Part shown: positions 13,025 through 24,270 of the stretch, in pieces | How the letters are laid out: every line of letters starts with the position of its first letter | How positions within the stretch are numbered: position 1 is the stretch's first letter | NCBI RefSeq assembly: GCF_041146395.1 | Contig: NC_090989.1 | Span: forward strand, 218,334,843-218,398,842 | Direction of reading: 5' to 3' | Length of the DNA: 64,000 nucleotides | Origin: Eulemur rufifrons | Lineage: Eukaryota; Chordata; Mammalia; Primates; Lemuridae | Notes under the pieces: generated by a model | Seen by the model: only the letters and a program-made list of their open reading frames with translations | Database searches by the model: none | Told to the model about the DNA's origin: nothing | Translations under genes and position numbers: made by a program

Positions 13025-13734
13025 AACCCAACAACTTTCAGTCTCTCTTTGGAAAGATCTCAAATATTTTTATTAAAGCTAAAAGCTTCTGAGAATACAT
13101 GTATTTTCTTAAATCTGTGAATATGAAACATCAATGATACTTTTTTCTCCGTTTTTTCAGTTCAATAACTTGGTTTAAAGTTAGAGGTGATCAGTGTATA
13201 GCTAACATAGCCAATTGTTAGTACATGGAGATACAATGCTCTTTAACACGCTTTGTGTAGGATGACATTCTTTCACTGCTAGAGAATTTAAGGAGGAGCC
13301 ACAATGAGTCCTGGGCCCTACCTCAGATTTTGAGTGCTTTCATTAAACCACACTCACAAGCACACAATAGATTAAAAATATCTTGCACTTCAAATTGTAA
13401 CCTGCAATTTGAACCTTGTTGTCTAGGCTGTAAGGAAAATAGCCAGAGGATGCTTGTAGGGATAGATCTTACTCTTAAGTGACATGTTGTATGAGAAACT
13501 TGAAGTTCCTGCACGTCATTGAAGAATAGTGAATAGAAATGAGTGAGCTGTAGAGGAAAAAAATGTTCCAATTCTCTTAGCATTTCCGAATACCTTTGCT
13601 TTAGTTTTTTGAAACAAGTGAATTTTAAGCAGGATTCATTCCACATGATGATTCAATATTAATACATTCAAATGACATTTTGTAAGTGGTTTGCAATGTG
13701 ATTGCATGACATATGTGTGGAATTCTTAGCTCTT

Positions 13735-13905
13735 CCCTTAGTGTCCTTGCTTTAAAGACCCTGAGAGTCCCAACTCAACTACTTTCTGTATAACCTTGAA
13801 CAATGCCTGTAAAAGAAGCAGGCCTTGGTTTCCTTATAAACAAGGAAGGACAGCAGTATTACATCTACTGTAGGGAAAGGTTATGAATATTTCAATATTG
13901 CTATC
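13735..13905 (+). mobile_element. Degenerate MIR-like SINE
   Basis: The order of weak landmarks is MIR-like: CCCAACTCAACTACTTTCTG, then TATAACCTTGAACAA, then TTGGTTTCCTTATAAACAAGG. Divergence is high and the boundaries are approximate. Confidence 0.45.
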
Positions 13906-14045
13906 AAGGTGCATTCATCTCTTTGGTAGGAAAATGTCATAGAAAACAAGAATATTACTATTGTTATCCCATCTAGGCTGAGTGATCTTTAAAAGCCCGA
14001 AGTTCCTGTCTTTGTTTATAAAAATCCAGTCTGAAGTATCTGGAT

Positions 14046-14378
14046 TTGTTTTTAAATTTCGTGAAATTTCTAGCTCTATCAATAATGTACAAAGTCAAAG
14101 GTGAAACTGTGGCTATATTAAAAAGAAAAATAACTCACAGAGACTTAAAACCAGGCAAGGAAACATGGTGGCTGAGTTTATTGGGAATGAGTTTCATGGG
14201 CCAGGGTCAGAGAGGCTGTCGTCCAGTAACTCCACACGAGACGAGTCTCATTTTCACATTCTGGCAGGAGCAGCCTGATCTGGGTGTCACATTCCATCAC
14301 TTTTTGCATCTTGGAGTTGGGATACAATGTATGAAGACTCATTCTACCTCTTCCAGGGTTGTAGAAGCCACTATTTGA
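14046..14378. other. Unexplained stretch with overlapping open frames
   Basis: Open frames of 110 codons (plus) and 67 codons (minus) overlap here. Neither translation shows a domain, signal peptide or repeat I recognise. Two open strands suggest a slightly higher GC content, not coding. I see no splice or promoter context. Confidence 0.3.
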
Positions 14379-14839
14379 CATTCTTGTATATAAGATAAAT
14401 ACAATTATTTGTTAAAAAGACACAAATATACAAGAAAATATTGTTTACAAAGATCCTGTGCCTTGGATTTTTCAAAATATATTTTGCCTCCCTGGTCCTT
14501 GGTGGTTATCAAATCCTATGCACCATAGGAAAATATGGCTACCAAATGTTAAAGTTGGCAACGATGCTCCAATCCGAGAGACTGAAGGCTTAATTAAATG
14601 GGTCAGTCACACTCTCCTTAGAATTTTCTTTTCATAATTCTTGCTTACAATGACCACTTAACGTGTATCTGCTTTCAATGAATCCCCACAAGGGGGATTT
14701 TTATTATAGCAGACAAAGGCTCAGATCCTTTCTAGAGCTAAAGTCCCAGGATAACTGGCAAATAACCAGTCTTAAGGCTTATGTAAAATGACATTACATA
14801 AGTTGAAAAACTCCTGAATAGAAGTGGGGCTTACAAAGT

Positions 14840-15040
14840 GTCACTGTTTCTCCCTCTATTTCTTCTCATCACTTTGTTCTTATTCTTCTTACATTGTATT
14901 GAATCATGATGTATTTACACTTCTATCTCCTCCAATAGACTGGAAACGCTGAAAGTCAGGAATTCTCATCCATTCTCGCCATACTGGGGTGTTCAATAAA
15001 TATAGGCTGAGTGAATGAATGAATGAATGAATGAATTCAG
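14840..15040 (+). mobile_element. L2 3' end fragment
   Basis: A pyrimidine-rich segment is followed by ACTGGAAACGCTGAAAGTCA, GGTGTTCAATAAATATAGGC and a GAAT array at 15010-15037, matching the terminal organisation of L2 (…CTCAATAAATATTTGTTGAATGAATGAA). The tail repeat has expanded. Confidence 0.75.
15010..15037. repeat. (GAAT)n repeat at an L2 tail
   Basis: About six GAAT units directly continue the L2 3' terminus, whose own end is built of this motif. Confidence 0.9.
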
Positions 15041-15599
15041 TTTATGATAAAAATGAATCTTCTATTCATTTGAATTCTAAAGTCAACATGTGTATCTGTT
15101 TAATATAGTCTTAAAGTGGGAATGAGAGCTAAGATAAAAAGGTAGAGAAAGAAGGGGAACTGGCAGAGGTGACAGGTGTCTCTCAAGAGGAGCCAACACA
15201 AGGACAACAGATTCTCAATGATGAATTATAGCAGTCCCCAGCTCTGACAGTCACTCCCCCTCTCAGGCTCAATTGAACATCCTTTCAACCCACAGGCACA
15301 AAAGCTAGATGCAGCTACCTAAGGGCAGCCACAAAAGGAAGGGCAGCTCTGGGGGTGGTTAGAATTCAAGTGGAATATAACATTAATCAACATGCTCGGT
15401 TTTGTCCTGGTTACTTGAGTTGTGAGGGATGTCACCAAGAGTTCACAGCCATCAACACAGTTAAGGCCAAAGTTGTGGAAAGCCAGCTTAAGAACGATAG
15501 TGGGATCTTCTGTCGAAGCAAAATCATTCCCTTAGTCCAAATCACATCTACAGGTATATTTACATACCTCAACAAAGTAGTGTGAATTAGGTGGGATGT

Positions 15600-16165
15600 T
15601 TTCAACTGTAAGTCACACAAACCCTGACTCAAATTGGCTGAAACAATTAAGAATTAAATAATTTGTAAAACATCCAGAGACAGGAAAAGTTCAAGACCCA
15701 ATACCATGAGGGTCTAGATTGTTCTCTCTGTGTAAGGCTTGTTTCTCAAGCTGGTCTTCTGCATGGTTTCAAGATGTTTGCCAGCAGCAGCCTGGGCTAC
15801 CTGCTTCCGTATTCATGTCTGTAAAAGGGCAGGAGAAGCTCTCCCTCTCATATGGAATAAAGGTCTTTCCTATCTGGTTATCTGGGCCAATAATGATGTT
15901 AGAGAAGGCCATATGATGACTGGCTTAAGCTTGTTTCCAAGACCAATCTCAGGCAAGGAAGGAAAGGTTACCTTGATTCATCCACACTAGGATTCAACCT
16001 GATAATGGGGATGGGAATAGGATCAACTTTACCTGAGTCTTATGAACTACATGGGGTGAGAGTTTCCTCCTGGAAAAAAAGTGGAGGGCGAGGGTGGTTC
16101 TAGTAGCTAGAATAAAGGGAGCAATAAATTCTGAGTAGGCAAGGAACAGTGTCTACTATATGATG
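15600..16165. mobile_element. Ancient interspersed repeat, family not named
   Basis: AAGTCACACAAACCCTGACT, CAAATTGGCTGAAACAATTA and the later GGGTGGTTCTAGTAGCTAGA followed by GGAACAGTGTCTACTAT recall a dispersed mammalian repeat that I cannot name with confidence. It has no coding capacity. Short open frames at 15719-15990 are incidental. Confidence 0.4.
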
Positions 16166-16981
16166 GTATAGTCATTATAGAAAAAAAAATTATCAAGATA
16201 TGCGTCAAGACATCCAGAATCTATTCCAGGGGTTGACATTAACATGCCATTTGACTGTGAAGAAAGTCACAAAATTTCTGGGTCTCAGCTATTATAGCAA
16301 TAGTAAGATGGTGTAAAAATATTTCTATGGCCCCATTTAGCTCCATTATCAGATCTTTGCCTACCACCCTCCTGGCCACCTGCTCCCTAGCACACAAAGC
16401 ACCCACTGCAGCACATAGGTAAATACTTTTAAAGGACTGACTTTCCTGGTGACTTTTTTTTTTGCCATTTATCTCATGGCAGATCAGCCAATTGCTATGA
16501 CCCAGCAAAGCAAAACAGTGTGTGGTGCAATTATCTGGGAAATATAAGACCATCCATGCCATCAGATAATACAGGGAAGGGTGGGCTTTGTTTCCTGAAC
16601 AATTTGCCTGGTCGCTGTGGATGGTCCCCAAATCCTCAGATAAATGGACAGGGCTCCACTTTTCTCTGGCTGCATAACTCCAGCTCTTTGTGAATCAGGA
16701 TCAAACTCCTTGCTGTAGAGATAAGATCATTTATGCCACATTTTAAAAGCAAGGGTTCCTTTTGAAAGGCTCATTTTACTCTTTTAGTGTCATATGACAC
16801 TCTTTCACTATCCCAGAGGGTCCTAAGACCTACAGCAGAGGCCCTTGTGTTTCTACAATAACATATCTCAATAATAAGTATAAGATAAAATGAACTGAAT
16901 TCATATAATGCTTCTGTCTTTCCAGAAATAGTTTCAAGGACTTACTGAAATCATTTTAACCAAAAGCCTTCAAATTGATGG

Positions 16982-17003
16982 ATATATATATATATATATA
17001 TAT
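16982..17003. repeat. (TA)n microsatellite
   Basis: Eleven uninterrupted TA dinucleotides. Confidence 0.95.
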
Positions 17004-18476
17004 GTTTAAAATTCTAAGAAATTATTTTATATCAGTATAAAAATTACAAAGGCAGAAAGTAACAAGAACACCAATTTGTAATGGAAAGCTTGGTCTCAGG
17101 GAAAGGGAATTAAAGTCTTGCAAATACATGCAAATAAAGAGCCACTGATATTTTATGACTTAATTATTTTAAAAAAATCACCAAAATACATTTAAAAAAT
17201 GCAAACATTGCCTAAATTGTGGAATCAGCTATATGAACTTAAGAGGTGACTTCTCTGAGAAATTTCTGCTGGGCTTACAGATGCTAATACCTTCTTATTT
17301 TCCCACGCTGACATCATATGCAAACTACCATGTCAAGAACGCATTTGCAGAATACATAAGTAGTGCAATGAAACATTATTAGTTCTTATTTGCAGCTGCT
17401 ACCAACCCCTGTGCCCAAGCTCTAATTGGAATTACAGTGAATTTAAAAGCAGCGGACACTCCAGAATCTGAATAACATACAGGGAGCTGCCATCCAAGAC
17501 CTACATTCTTTCAAAATGCATACTTTTGAAAACCCAAAGTTAAATAAACTCCTGTGCTTCATGACTCGACAAATGCAGAGTTTTAAAGACATGTGACTTC
17601 AAGTCTTTGCTGAGTTATATGTAGAATGGTGTGAGCACTAATAAATTTAAAATAGAAACACACCATATACTTATAGGTATTAAGGTTTTATTTCTCTCCC
17701 ATCAAAAGTAATTTTCAAAGAGCTGTTGGTTTCTGGATTCTTCTCCACCAAAATGAGCAAACTCCCACTTTAAATGTCTCCTGATTACTGGCTGCTTCTC
17801 AGGCTAATAAAAGCTGCTAAATCACTGCGAGGACAAAGGTCCCCACTGTGGTGCATGAAAAAGAAGATTTACAGTCATATGCTATGCTGAACAGCCTTGT
17901 CCAGGGCAACACAGTGCCTTGCGTCTGTGACAGGCTAAAACAAACCGCATGCCAGATCTGATTTCAGACTTACATAAGAGGGCAGCCAGGCTGTAGTCTC
18001 AGTGCTTAGGAGAATAAACTAGATTGGGAGGGGACCATGAGAGAGGAAGATGGGGGCCAGGCCATGCAATTAGCATGCGCCTAGTTTTAATGACTGGTTT
18101 CCTCAGATAGCCAATTCCCAGTGTTGATTTTGTTTTTATGCCCTTTTTTCTCTCAGTCTTTCTTTGCTCACCTCTTCTGCACACAGATCTACTCTCAATC
18201 ACACCCGCCAGAAACACCACCCAACCGTTGGGGTAACTGTATCGTATCTGGCTATATTAACAACTATAGAAAGGGGATGCCAGGTAAACGTCTAGAATGA
18301 CAAGATCTCTTTTTAGCAGGGACTGAATTCGTAATACCATCTTACTAGCAAAGAAAGCAGGGGGTACACTGCTATGTCCTGGTGCTACCAAATATTCACT
18401 GGTCATCTGAATTTTCAGGCTAGTATTTCAACTACCTTTCCACTTCTCCTGAGACCTTTGTATTAATTCAGTCCTT

Positions 18477-18496
18477 AACAAACAAACAAACAAACA
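18477..18496. repeat. (AAAC)n repeat
   Basis: Five AAAC-type units. Confidence 0.9.
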
Positions 18497-18865
18497 GAAA
18501 GCTTGTATTGAAGCTATGATCAGATAAATGCTTGTGAAAAAAGATAGTGGACCTCTTTTTTTTTTTAAGTTATTCAAATTGCATCTGGAAGAGGCTGGAC
18601 TTGGGGTAGTTCTACACTCCCTTCTAAGGTTCAGCTGTGGCTAAACAGGGCTGGCTGTGCCTGCTCATTATTTATGCAGCTTCCAAACAACAAACTCCTG
18701 CAACTGTCCAAAAAGAAACGAAAGAGCCCAGGTGCTTCAGTGAAGCATACCTTTCCCTGATGTAGGATAGGAGGGCACAGACAAAAAGCAATGACGACTG
18801 GACAACCTTGGCTTCTCAGGTTGCAATTACAGAGTAAGGAAGGAAGTCCAGTTCAAGAGGCAAGT

Positions 18866-19230
18866 ACAAGTACTAGGTGTCAGGAGGCCCAGGTTCTAGT
18901 CCTGGTTTTGATGCTAAGCTGGATCATCCCAAGCAAATCACTTTACTTTTCTGGTTCTCAGTTGTTTCACCTGTGTAGTCAAGAGTTTGGAATAGATCAA
19001 TGGTCTTCAAATGTAAGCATGGGTCAGGATCACCTGGAGGACTGGTTAAAGCACAAATTGTTTCTGGGCCCCATCTCTAAGGTCTGATTCAGTGGGTCTA
19101 TAGTGGGGGCTTAGAATTTGCATTTCTAACCATTTCCCAGGTGCTGCAGATGCTGTGGATATTTACTCATTGAGAACCATTGACTTAGATGATTTCTGAG
19201 GAATCTTCAAGTTCTAAAGAGCCACGTGTC
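18866..19230 (+). mobile_element. MIR3-like SINE split by a MER5A
   Basis: The left part (18866-18997) reads GGTGTCAGGAGGCCCAGGTT, then a TAGTCCTGGTTTTGATGC box, then TTTCTGGTTCTCAGTTG. The right part (19183-about 19230) continues with GATGATTTCTGAGGAATCTT and CAAGTTCTAAAG, the usual tail of this tRNA-derived SINE class. The two halves join logically across the MER5A at 18998-19182. Confidence 0.65.
18998..19182 (-). mobile_element. MER5A, hAT-Charlie non-autonomous element
   Basis: The terminal sequences CAATGG… and …CCATTG are inverted, and the 185-base length fits MER5A. Inside are GGTCAGGATCACCTGGAGGA, TGGGCCCCATCTCTAAGGTC and TGATTCAGTGGGTCTATAG. The 8-base flanks GAATAGAT and ACTTAGAT share their last five bases, as expected of an old hAT target duplication. 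Either strand could be called sense; the assignment is tentative. Confidence 0.85.
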
Positions 19231-19624
19231 ATTTCTTGTTAGCTCTAGACTATTGCATATTGCTTATGCCTAAGTCGAAAGAACTGAGGAGTGGCCATAA
19301 CTCAGCCTCCTCTGGGTTTAGTAGGAAATCACAAGATTCCAATTTTTTTTGAAGTCATTTACTCGATAGTTAAAACAGAGAGTACAGTGCAATATAATTT
19401 TCTTAAAAAACAGGCAAACAATCTATCACTCAGTAGTTGTACAAATTGGCCTGCAAAAGATTTGTTAAGTTCATGTAGCTAGAACCTGTGCTTTCTCTTT
19501 GAATCCATTTATTCTTTTCATTTAAAAACACATTTGTGACATCAATTTCAGCTTACTGTTGAATGCTACCCTTCGTGCTTGGTACATAAGTGGTAGTCTG
19601 TCTAGTCATAGGCAAATTATGTGA

Positions 19625-19750
19625 CATTAATTCTGGTTATAGTTCTGTTATTGACAAAATACAACCTTAGAGAAGTAATTTCACTACTCTGGATCTTAAA
19701 ATTCTTATCTGTAAAAAGAGCATTCTTGCCCAGAATTAACAATATTTATT
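19625..19750 (+). mobile_element. Degenerate MIR-like SINE
   Basis: AGAAGTAATTTCACTACTCT, then GATCTTAAAATTCTTATCTG and TAAAAAGAGCATTCTTGCC follow the order of the MIR core. The identity is low. Confidence 0.4.
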
Positions 19751-19839
19751 TATGAGTCTGAATTTTCAAATATGTAAATAAACAAAATGTTTGGTTCCTG
19801 AAACAGAACCAAAATATAAGTGAAAAAAAGAGGCAAACT

Positions 19840-20475
19840 ACTTCAGACTCATCTGGCAGCTCTAGATTCAGGGGAAAAAATAATTGTTAAAACCCATCTG
19901 TTCTCTCCAGGGCTACCCAAAATTGGTCTTCCTGCTTCTAGTTCTGCTCTCCAGTCCTCTGTGTACGATCCTCCAGCAGCGTCTCATCGCTCTCAGAATA
20001 AAATCCAGACTCTGTATCAAGGCTCCTACTCCTCCCCACCCTCATCTGCCCCAGGTAGTCTTCTCGTGGCTTCCTAAACTCTACGGTGACCTTCTTTCTG
20101 ATCCTTGAACATTTCATATTTATTTCCTCCTCATGCCTTTCCACCAACAGCACTTTCTATCTGAAATGCTCTCTGAGCTAGGTCCGCCCTTTGATTCAGA
20201 TGTCAGAGAGATCTTCGGTGACTGCCCCATCGTCTTGCATCACTTCATCCTCTGTTAACTGCACAGCACTTGTTACTATTTTTCTTGTCGAGTATTTATA
20301 TCTTTATTGTCTGTCTCTATGCTCATCTCCTCCAGGGAATGTAAGTTCTGCGAGGGCAGCAATTGTCTTTGTATTGACCACCTTGTCCTTACAGCCATGC
20401 AGAGTGCCTGGTGCCTGATACGTGCTCAGTATGTTCATTTGTAGAATGAATGCGGGGATGAATAAATGATACTAT
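19840..20475 (+). mobile_element. L2 3' fragment
   Basis: Successive L2 landmarks occur in order: CAGAATAAAATCCAGACTCT (19995), a GACCTTCTTTCTGATCCTTG block (20087), CTGAAATGCTCTCTGAG (20161), TTTATTGTCTGTCTC (20300), GTAAGTTCTGCGAGGGCAGC (20341), AGAGTGCCTGGTGCCTG (20401) and a terminal GAATGAATAAATGATA-like end. Open frames across it (for example 19820-20077) are remnants of a pyrimidine-rich 3' region, not genes. Confidence 0.85.
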
Positions 20476-20529
20476 AAACAGTCCTTTTGTTCTGTATACA
20501 AATGGGAGCCTACATTAAACTAAACCCTT

Positions 20530-20775
20530 ACATTATACATATTACATGCCAGGGACTTTTTAAAAGTGCTTTATTGATTAATATATTAACATTTAATACT
20601 GATAACAAACTTAAAATGTTGTCCCATCATCATATTCCACATTTTTTAAATGAGGAAACTAAAGCAGAGTTACTTGACTTGCTCAAAGTCAGAAAGCCAC
20701 TAAGGGCATGGCTAGGATTCAAACTCAAGTTGTCTGTTTTCAGAGTCTGTGCTCTTAATCATTACGTTATACATG
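20530..20775 (-). mobile_element. MIR, inverted
   Basis: In the reverse orientation the MIR landmarks appear: CATGCCAGGGACTTTTTAAA, then AAATGAGGAAACTAAAGCAG, TGCTCAAAGTCAGAAAGCCA, GGATTCAAACTCAAGTTGTC and GTGCTCTTAATCATTACG. It is nearly full length. Confidence 0.85.
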
Positions 20776-20884
20776 GTAAGATGAAACTCTTACAATAAGT
20801 TCCACCCCCCAAAACAATCCATGCCAAATGATTACCCATTATTGCCTGATCACTTCTACTGAAGAGATTCTCATTACTTCGGAA

Positions 20885-21290
20885 TCAGCCCATTTCTTAT
20901 GGTGAAAGCTCTGATAAGAAATTCTCTCTTATTTTGACCCCAAATTTCTCACAATGCTACCTCTGCCACTTAGTGACAGCTCTACTCCTTGAAGCCCACG
21001 GAACAAGTTTAATCTCTCTTCCACATGGTGGCCCCCCAACATTTGGAAGCTACTCAGCATTGCCTTCCTGAATCTTTTCTTCTCCACTGTGACCATCTCT
21101 TGTTCTTTCAGTAGCCTCTGGTGTAGTGAGACTTTAGTCCTCTTGCAACACTGGTTGCTCTTCTCTGAACATGCTCCATTTAATTTATATCCTCTAAAAA
21201 TTTGGTCCCAGCATTGAACATAATATTTCTGGTATGATCTGATCAACAAAAAATGTGAAAAGCATTCCACAATAAACTTTTGAAAATCAA
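20885..21290 (-). mobile_element. CR1/L3 LINE 3' fragment
   Basis: Read on the minus strand, the block contains AGAGAAGAGCAACCAGTGTT, CTACTGAAAGAACAAGAGAT, CCACCATGTGGAAGAGAGAT and TTAAACTTGTTCCGTGGGCT, the arrangement of the 3' part of CR1-clade L3 elements. The 121-codon minus-strand open frame here (20929-21294) is a by-product of this non-coding segment. It is one of the oldest identifiable pieces in the window. Confidence 0.7.
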
Positions 21291-21457
21291 ACAAATGGCA
21301 ACCACTATAATTTTTTTTTCCAGGAGAAACTTTTTGTGTTCCAATTGTCCTGAGAGATTTGTATATATACTACGAATAGTCCTAAGATCAAACTAAACTA
21401 TCTACTCTATGTCTCTAATTATATGGTATAATTTTAGATCCCTAAATTAATTCTCAA

Positions 21458-21966
21458 TACAGTTGTCCCCTCTTCTCCGTGGTCTGGCTGTCTGCAGTTT
21501 CAGTTATCGGTGGTCAATCTCGGTCCAAAATAAATGAGAAATTGCAGAAATAAACAATCTGTAAGTTTTAAACAGCATGATGAAATCTTGAGCCATCCTA
21601 TTCCTCCCACCCAGGAGGTGGATCATCCCTTTGTCCAGCTTATCCACTCTGTCTATGCTCTCTGCCCACTAGTCACTTAATATTTAACAGCTTTCTTGGT
21701 GATCAGACTGTCAAGGAATTGCGGTGCTTGTATTCAAATCACCCTTATTTTACTTAAAAATGGCCCCAAAGCACAAAAGGAGTGATGTTGGCATTCAGAG
21801 ATGCCAAAGAGAAGCCATAAAGTGCTTCCTTTAAGTGAAAAGGTAAAAGTTCTTCACTTAACAAGGAAAAACATAGTGTATATAGGGTTCAGTACTATCC
21901 ACAGTGACAGGAATCCACTGAGGATGTTGGAATGTATCCTCCCTTAGATAAAGGGGGACTACTGTA
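21458..21966 (+). mobile_element. Tigger-family DNA transposon, internally deleted
   Basis: The element spans 21460-21964 with TA on both sides (21458-21459 and 21965-21966), the Tc1/mariner target. Its ends CAGTTGTCCCCTCTTC and the complement of GGGGGACTACTG are inverted. A transposase start survives at 21760 (MAPKHKRSDVG…), typical of pogo/Tigger transposases, but the frame breaks within about 20 codons and almost the whole transposase is deleted before the 3' terminus. It is a 505-base non-autonomous relic. The subfamily (Tigger1/Tigger7/MER44-like) is uncertain. Confidence 0.9.
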
Positions 21967-22088
21967 ATGTGAAAACAGCAAATTTAATTTGCCTCCATGG
22001 GCATGCTTTATCATCTCTAGATCAGTGTTTTGCAATAGAATATAATGTAAGCATCATATGTGATTTAAAATTTTCTAGTAGCTGCATT

Positions 22089-22248
22089 AAAAAAGTGAAA
22101 AGAGGCCAATTGTGGTGGCTCACATCTGTAATCCCAGTGTTTTGGGAGGCCAGGGAGGGTTATAGTGAGCTATGATCGTGCCACTGTACTTCAGTCTGGG
22201 CAACAGAGTGAGACCCTGTCTCTAAAAAAAAAAAAAAAAGTAAAAAGA
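22089..22248 (+). mobile_element. Alu-like monomer (FLAM/FRAM type) with internal deletion
   Basis: GGTGGCTCACATCTGTAATC with the A/B-box layout starts near 22104, then jumps from GGGAGGCCAGGGAGG to GTGAGCTATGATCGTGCCAC. About 30 bases of the monomer are therefore missing. It ends AGACCCTGTCTC plus poly(A). The flanks AAAAAAGTGAAAAGA (22089-22103) and AAAAAAGTAAAAAGA (22234-22248) form a target-site duplication with one difference. It is older than the two dimeric Alus. Confidence 0.85.
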
Positions 22249-22769
22249 AAAAGGTAAAATTTTAAAATGTATTTACTTGATCCAATATAAAATGTTATTT
22301 TTACATGTAAGCAAATAAAAATTACTAATGAGATATTTTACTTTTTTTCAATAGTTATCTTTCAGAACCCATTGCATGTTTTACACTTACAGAACATGTC
22401 AGTTTGGACTGGCCACATTTCAACTTTCAGCAGCTACACGCGGCCAGTGGTGCCATATTGGACAGTGCAGCTCTAAAATGTTCATAGCAGAGATAATCCG
22501 CAATAGATATTTGTTCTTTGAGTTGCCCTTTAGATTTTGCTATTTATTACTACCAGCATATAGGGTTGACCTGACAATTGCTTTCTTCCAGAGTAGCTGT
22601 ATAAGAAGAGAAGAGAAAACGGTTTGAAGTGACATCCTTTTCTGTCAAATGTACTGTCAAGTGGTAATTGAAAGGTGGAAGGGACCAAAGTTGGCATTGG
22701 CCAATTAAGAGGAAGTTGCAGAGAGCTAGAAATAAAAACTATTTCTCTTACACTGGAAACTAATAGAAA

Positions 22770-22920
22770 AGTATTTCTCAACCCCGGCTAGGCTATAAGA
22801 CCACTTGTGGAGCTTTCAAAGCTTACAGTCACCCAAGCCCCACCCTTGGTCTGCTAAATGAGAATTTCTGGAGATAGAGTTCAGGTTATCCTGATCTGCA
22901 GTCATAGTTAAGAATCACTT
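22770..22920. mobile_element. Charlie-type short DNA element (MER3/MER5-like)
   Basis: GTATTTCTCAACCCCGGCTA, CCAAGCCCCACCCTTGGTCT, a TGAGAATTTCTGGAGATAG segment and TAAGAATCACTT follow the layout of short hAT-Charlie derivatives. The exact family was not determined. Confidence 0.55.
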
Positions 22921-23264
22921 TTCATAGTCAGGTTGGAAAAGTGTATATTTCTCAAAAGAGTGAATTCTGTTTTTTACAATCATCTAGATGGGTATTTCTA
23001 AGTGATGTGTTAAAAATCATATTTTAAAAGCATAGATTTTTTTTTCTTCTTTAGTTGAAAAACTGCCAGAAATTAAAAACAAATTAAACTTTTAAAATAT
23101 CAAATGCATTAACAGTGGGAAGATATAAAACATTTCACGATACTTAAGAATACATAAGTATTTTTTGAATTGGTAAGTGCTTTTGAATTGGTGTTTATAA
23201 TATAAATTGATGCAATTACTACATGGGGCCAGAAGAAAGGGAATTAGAAATAGCACATGATCCT

Positions 23265-23800
23265 AAAAGCAAAGAGTGTGGATGAGAATGTGAACAGGTA
23301 CAACTTTTGCAGATAGCAACTGAACAGTATGTTTATTTCAAAAGTTTTTAAATACTGGTACCATTTGATCAGATATTCCCAATTTCATATGGTCAAAGAT
23401 TCAAATAAAAGATTAGAAATTTAAATAAAGGACTGGAGTAGCATTATTTGTAATAGATTTTATTTAAAAAAGAACATAAATATCCAAATAATGTTGTAAT
23501 TGTTAAACAAATATGTATCCATTATCCATATTATGGATCATCATGGAAATTTAAGAAAAATAACTAAGATCATGGGAAAATCATTAGAATATTTTAAATG
23601 AAAAAAGTAGGATACTAAGTTTGTTTACAGTGTGATCTCAAATTTAAAAAAAAAAGTAGATCTTTATACATATGTACAGAAAAGAAAGCTGGATGAGAAT
23701 TCATCAATATATTTACAAATGTGTATTAATTTTTTCTTTATGTTTCTACAGTTTCTACATTCTCTGCAATGAACAGTTATTACTTTTGAAGCTCACATTG
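23265..23800 (+). mobile_element. Old L1 3' region fragment
   Basis: GATGAGAATGTGAACAGGTA CAAC, then GCATTATTTGTAATAG, AATATCCAAATAATG, TCATGGAAATTTAAG and CAATGAACAGTTATTACTTT follow the ORF2-end/3' UTR pattern of old L1 elements (many frameshifts, no coding capacity). Confidence 0.65.
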
Positions 23801-23919
23801 CTTTCAGGGTAGCTGCATTGTGCCATTCCAGGGAACACGAAGCCATGACATGACTGGAATTGCGTAGTGTACCATTGGTGCAGCAAACCCAGATTATGCT
23901 GTAAATCCACTTATTCTCA

Positions 23920-23953
23920 AAAAGTAAATTGCAACATAAGAAACGCTAGAAAC
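23920..23953. repeat. 34-base direct repeat, copy A
   Basis: This segment beginning AAAAGTAAATTGCAA matches 31 of 34 bases at 25258-25291. It lies upstream of the microsatellite and the first L2 piece. Confidence 0.8.
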
Positions 23954-24130
23954 AATTAATCTGGACCAAAAAAATGGTAAAGTCCACAGGATAAAGAAAA
24001 TCTTTTCTAACCAGAAAACTCATTTCCAGTGTTGGGTTTGTCCCTGCATTATCTTGGAATTATATTGTTCTTGTGCTTCTCAGCTAACAGAAATTAATGT
24101 TTTAGAGAAGCTAAAGTTGTAAAAATACTT

Positions 24131-24132
24131 TG

Positions 24133-24194
<62 letters not shown>
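24131..24194. repeat. (TG)n(TA)n microsatellite, left half
   Basis: TG units run to 24165, with one CG interruption, and pass into TA units to 24194, directly abutting the hairpin element. Confidence 0.95.
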
Positions 24195-24196
<2 letters not shown>

Positions 24197-24267
24197 ATGT
24201 CTGGAAAGTATCCAGCCATATATCAGTTGTATTATTAACAATGGCTGGATACTTTCTGGACAGCATA
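24193..24267. mobile_element. 71-base hairpin mini-transposon (mariner/MADE1-like MITE)
   Basis: The element is 24195-24265, flanked by TA (24193-24194 and 24266-24267). Its arms TGTCTGGAAAGTATCCAGCC (24198-24217) and GGCTGGATACTTTCTGGACA (24243-24262) are complementary except at two positions, with a loop of about 21 bases. An almost complete palindrome with TA flanks and length near 80 bases is the structure of mariner-derived MITEs such as MADE1, but the terminal sequence differs from MADE1. It has no coding capacity; the family is not identified. Confidence 0.75.
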
Positions 24268-24268
24268 T

Positions 24269-24270
<2 letters not shown>

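Larger units (their letters stand above)
16166..18865. other. Single-copy stretch, possible conserved patches
   Basis: No repeat was recognised apart from a (TA)n array at 16982-17003 and an AAAC array at 18477-18496. A 130-codon open frame on the minus strand (16239-16631) has no recognisable domain and ends in unique DNA. The segments 17230-17640 and 17750-18230 are repeat-free and better balanced in composition, so they might hold conserved elements. This is inference only. Confidence 0.4.

Noticed and set aside
16239..16631. 130-codon open frame on the minus strand
   Set aside because: No recognisable domain, signal peptide or codon bias and no splice or promoter context. A frame this long is expected occasionally in 64 kb. 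Conservation testing would decide.
20929..21294. 121-codon open frame on the minus strand
   Set aside because: It coincides with the CR1/L3 non-coding 3' region.
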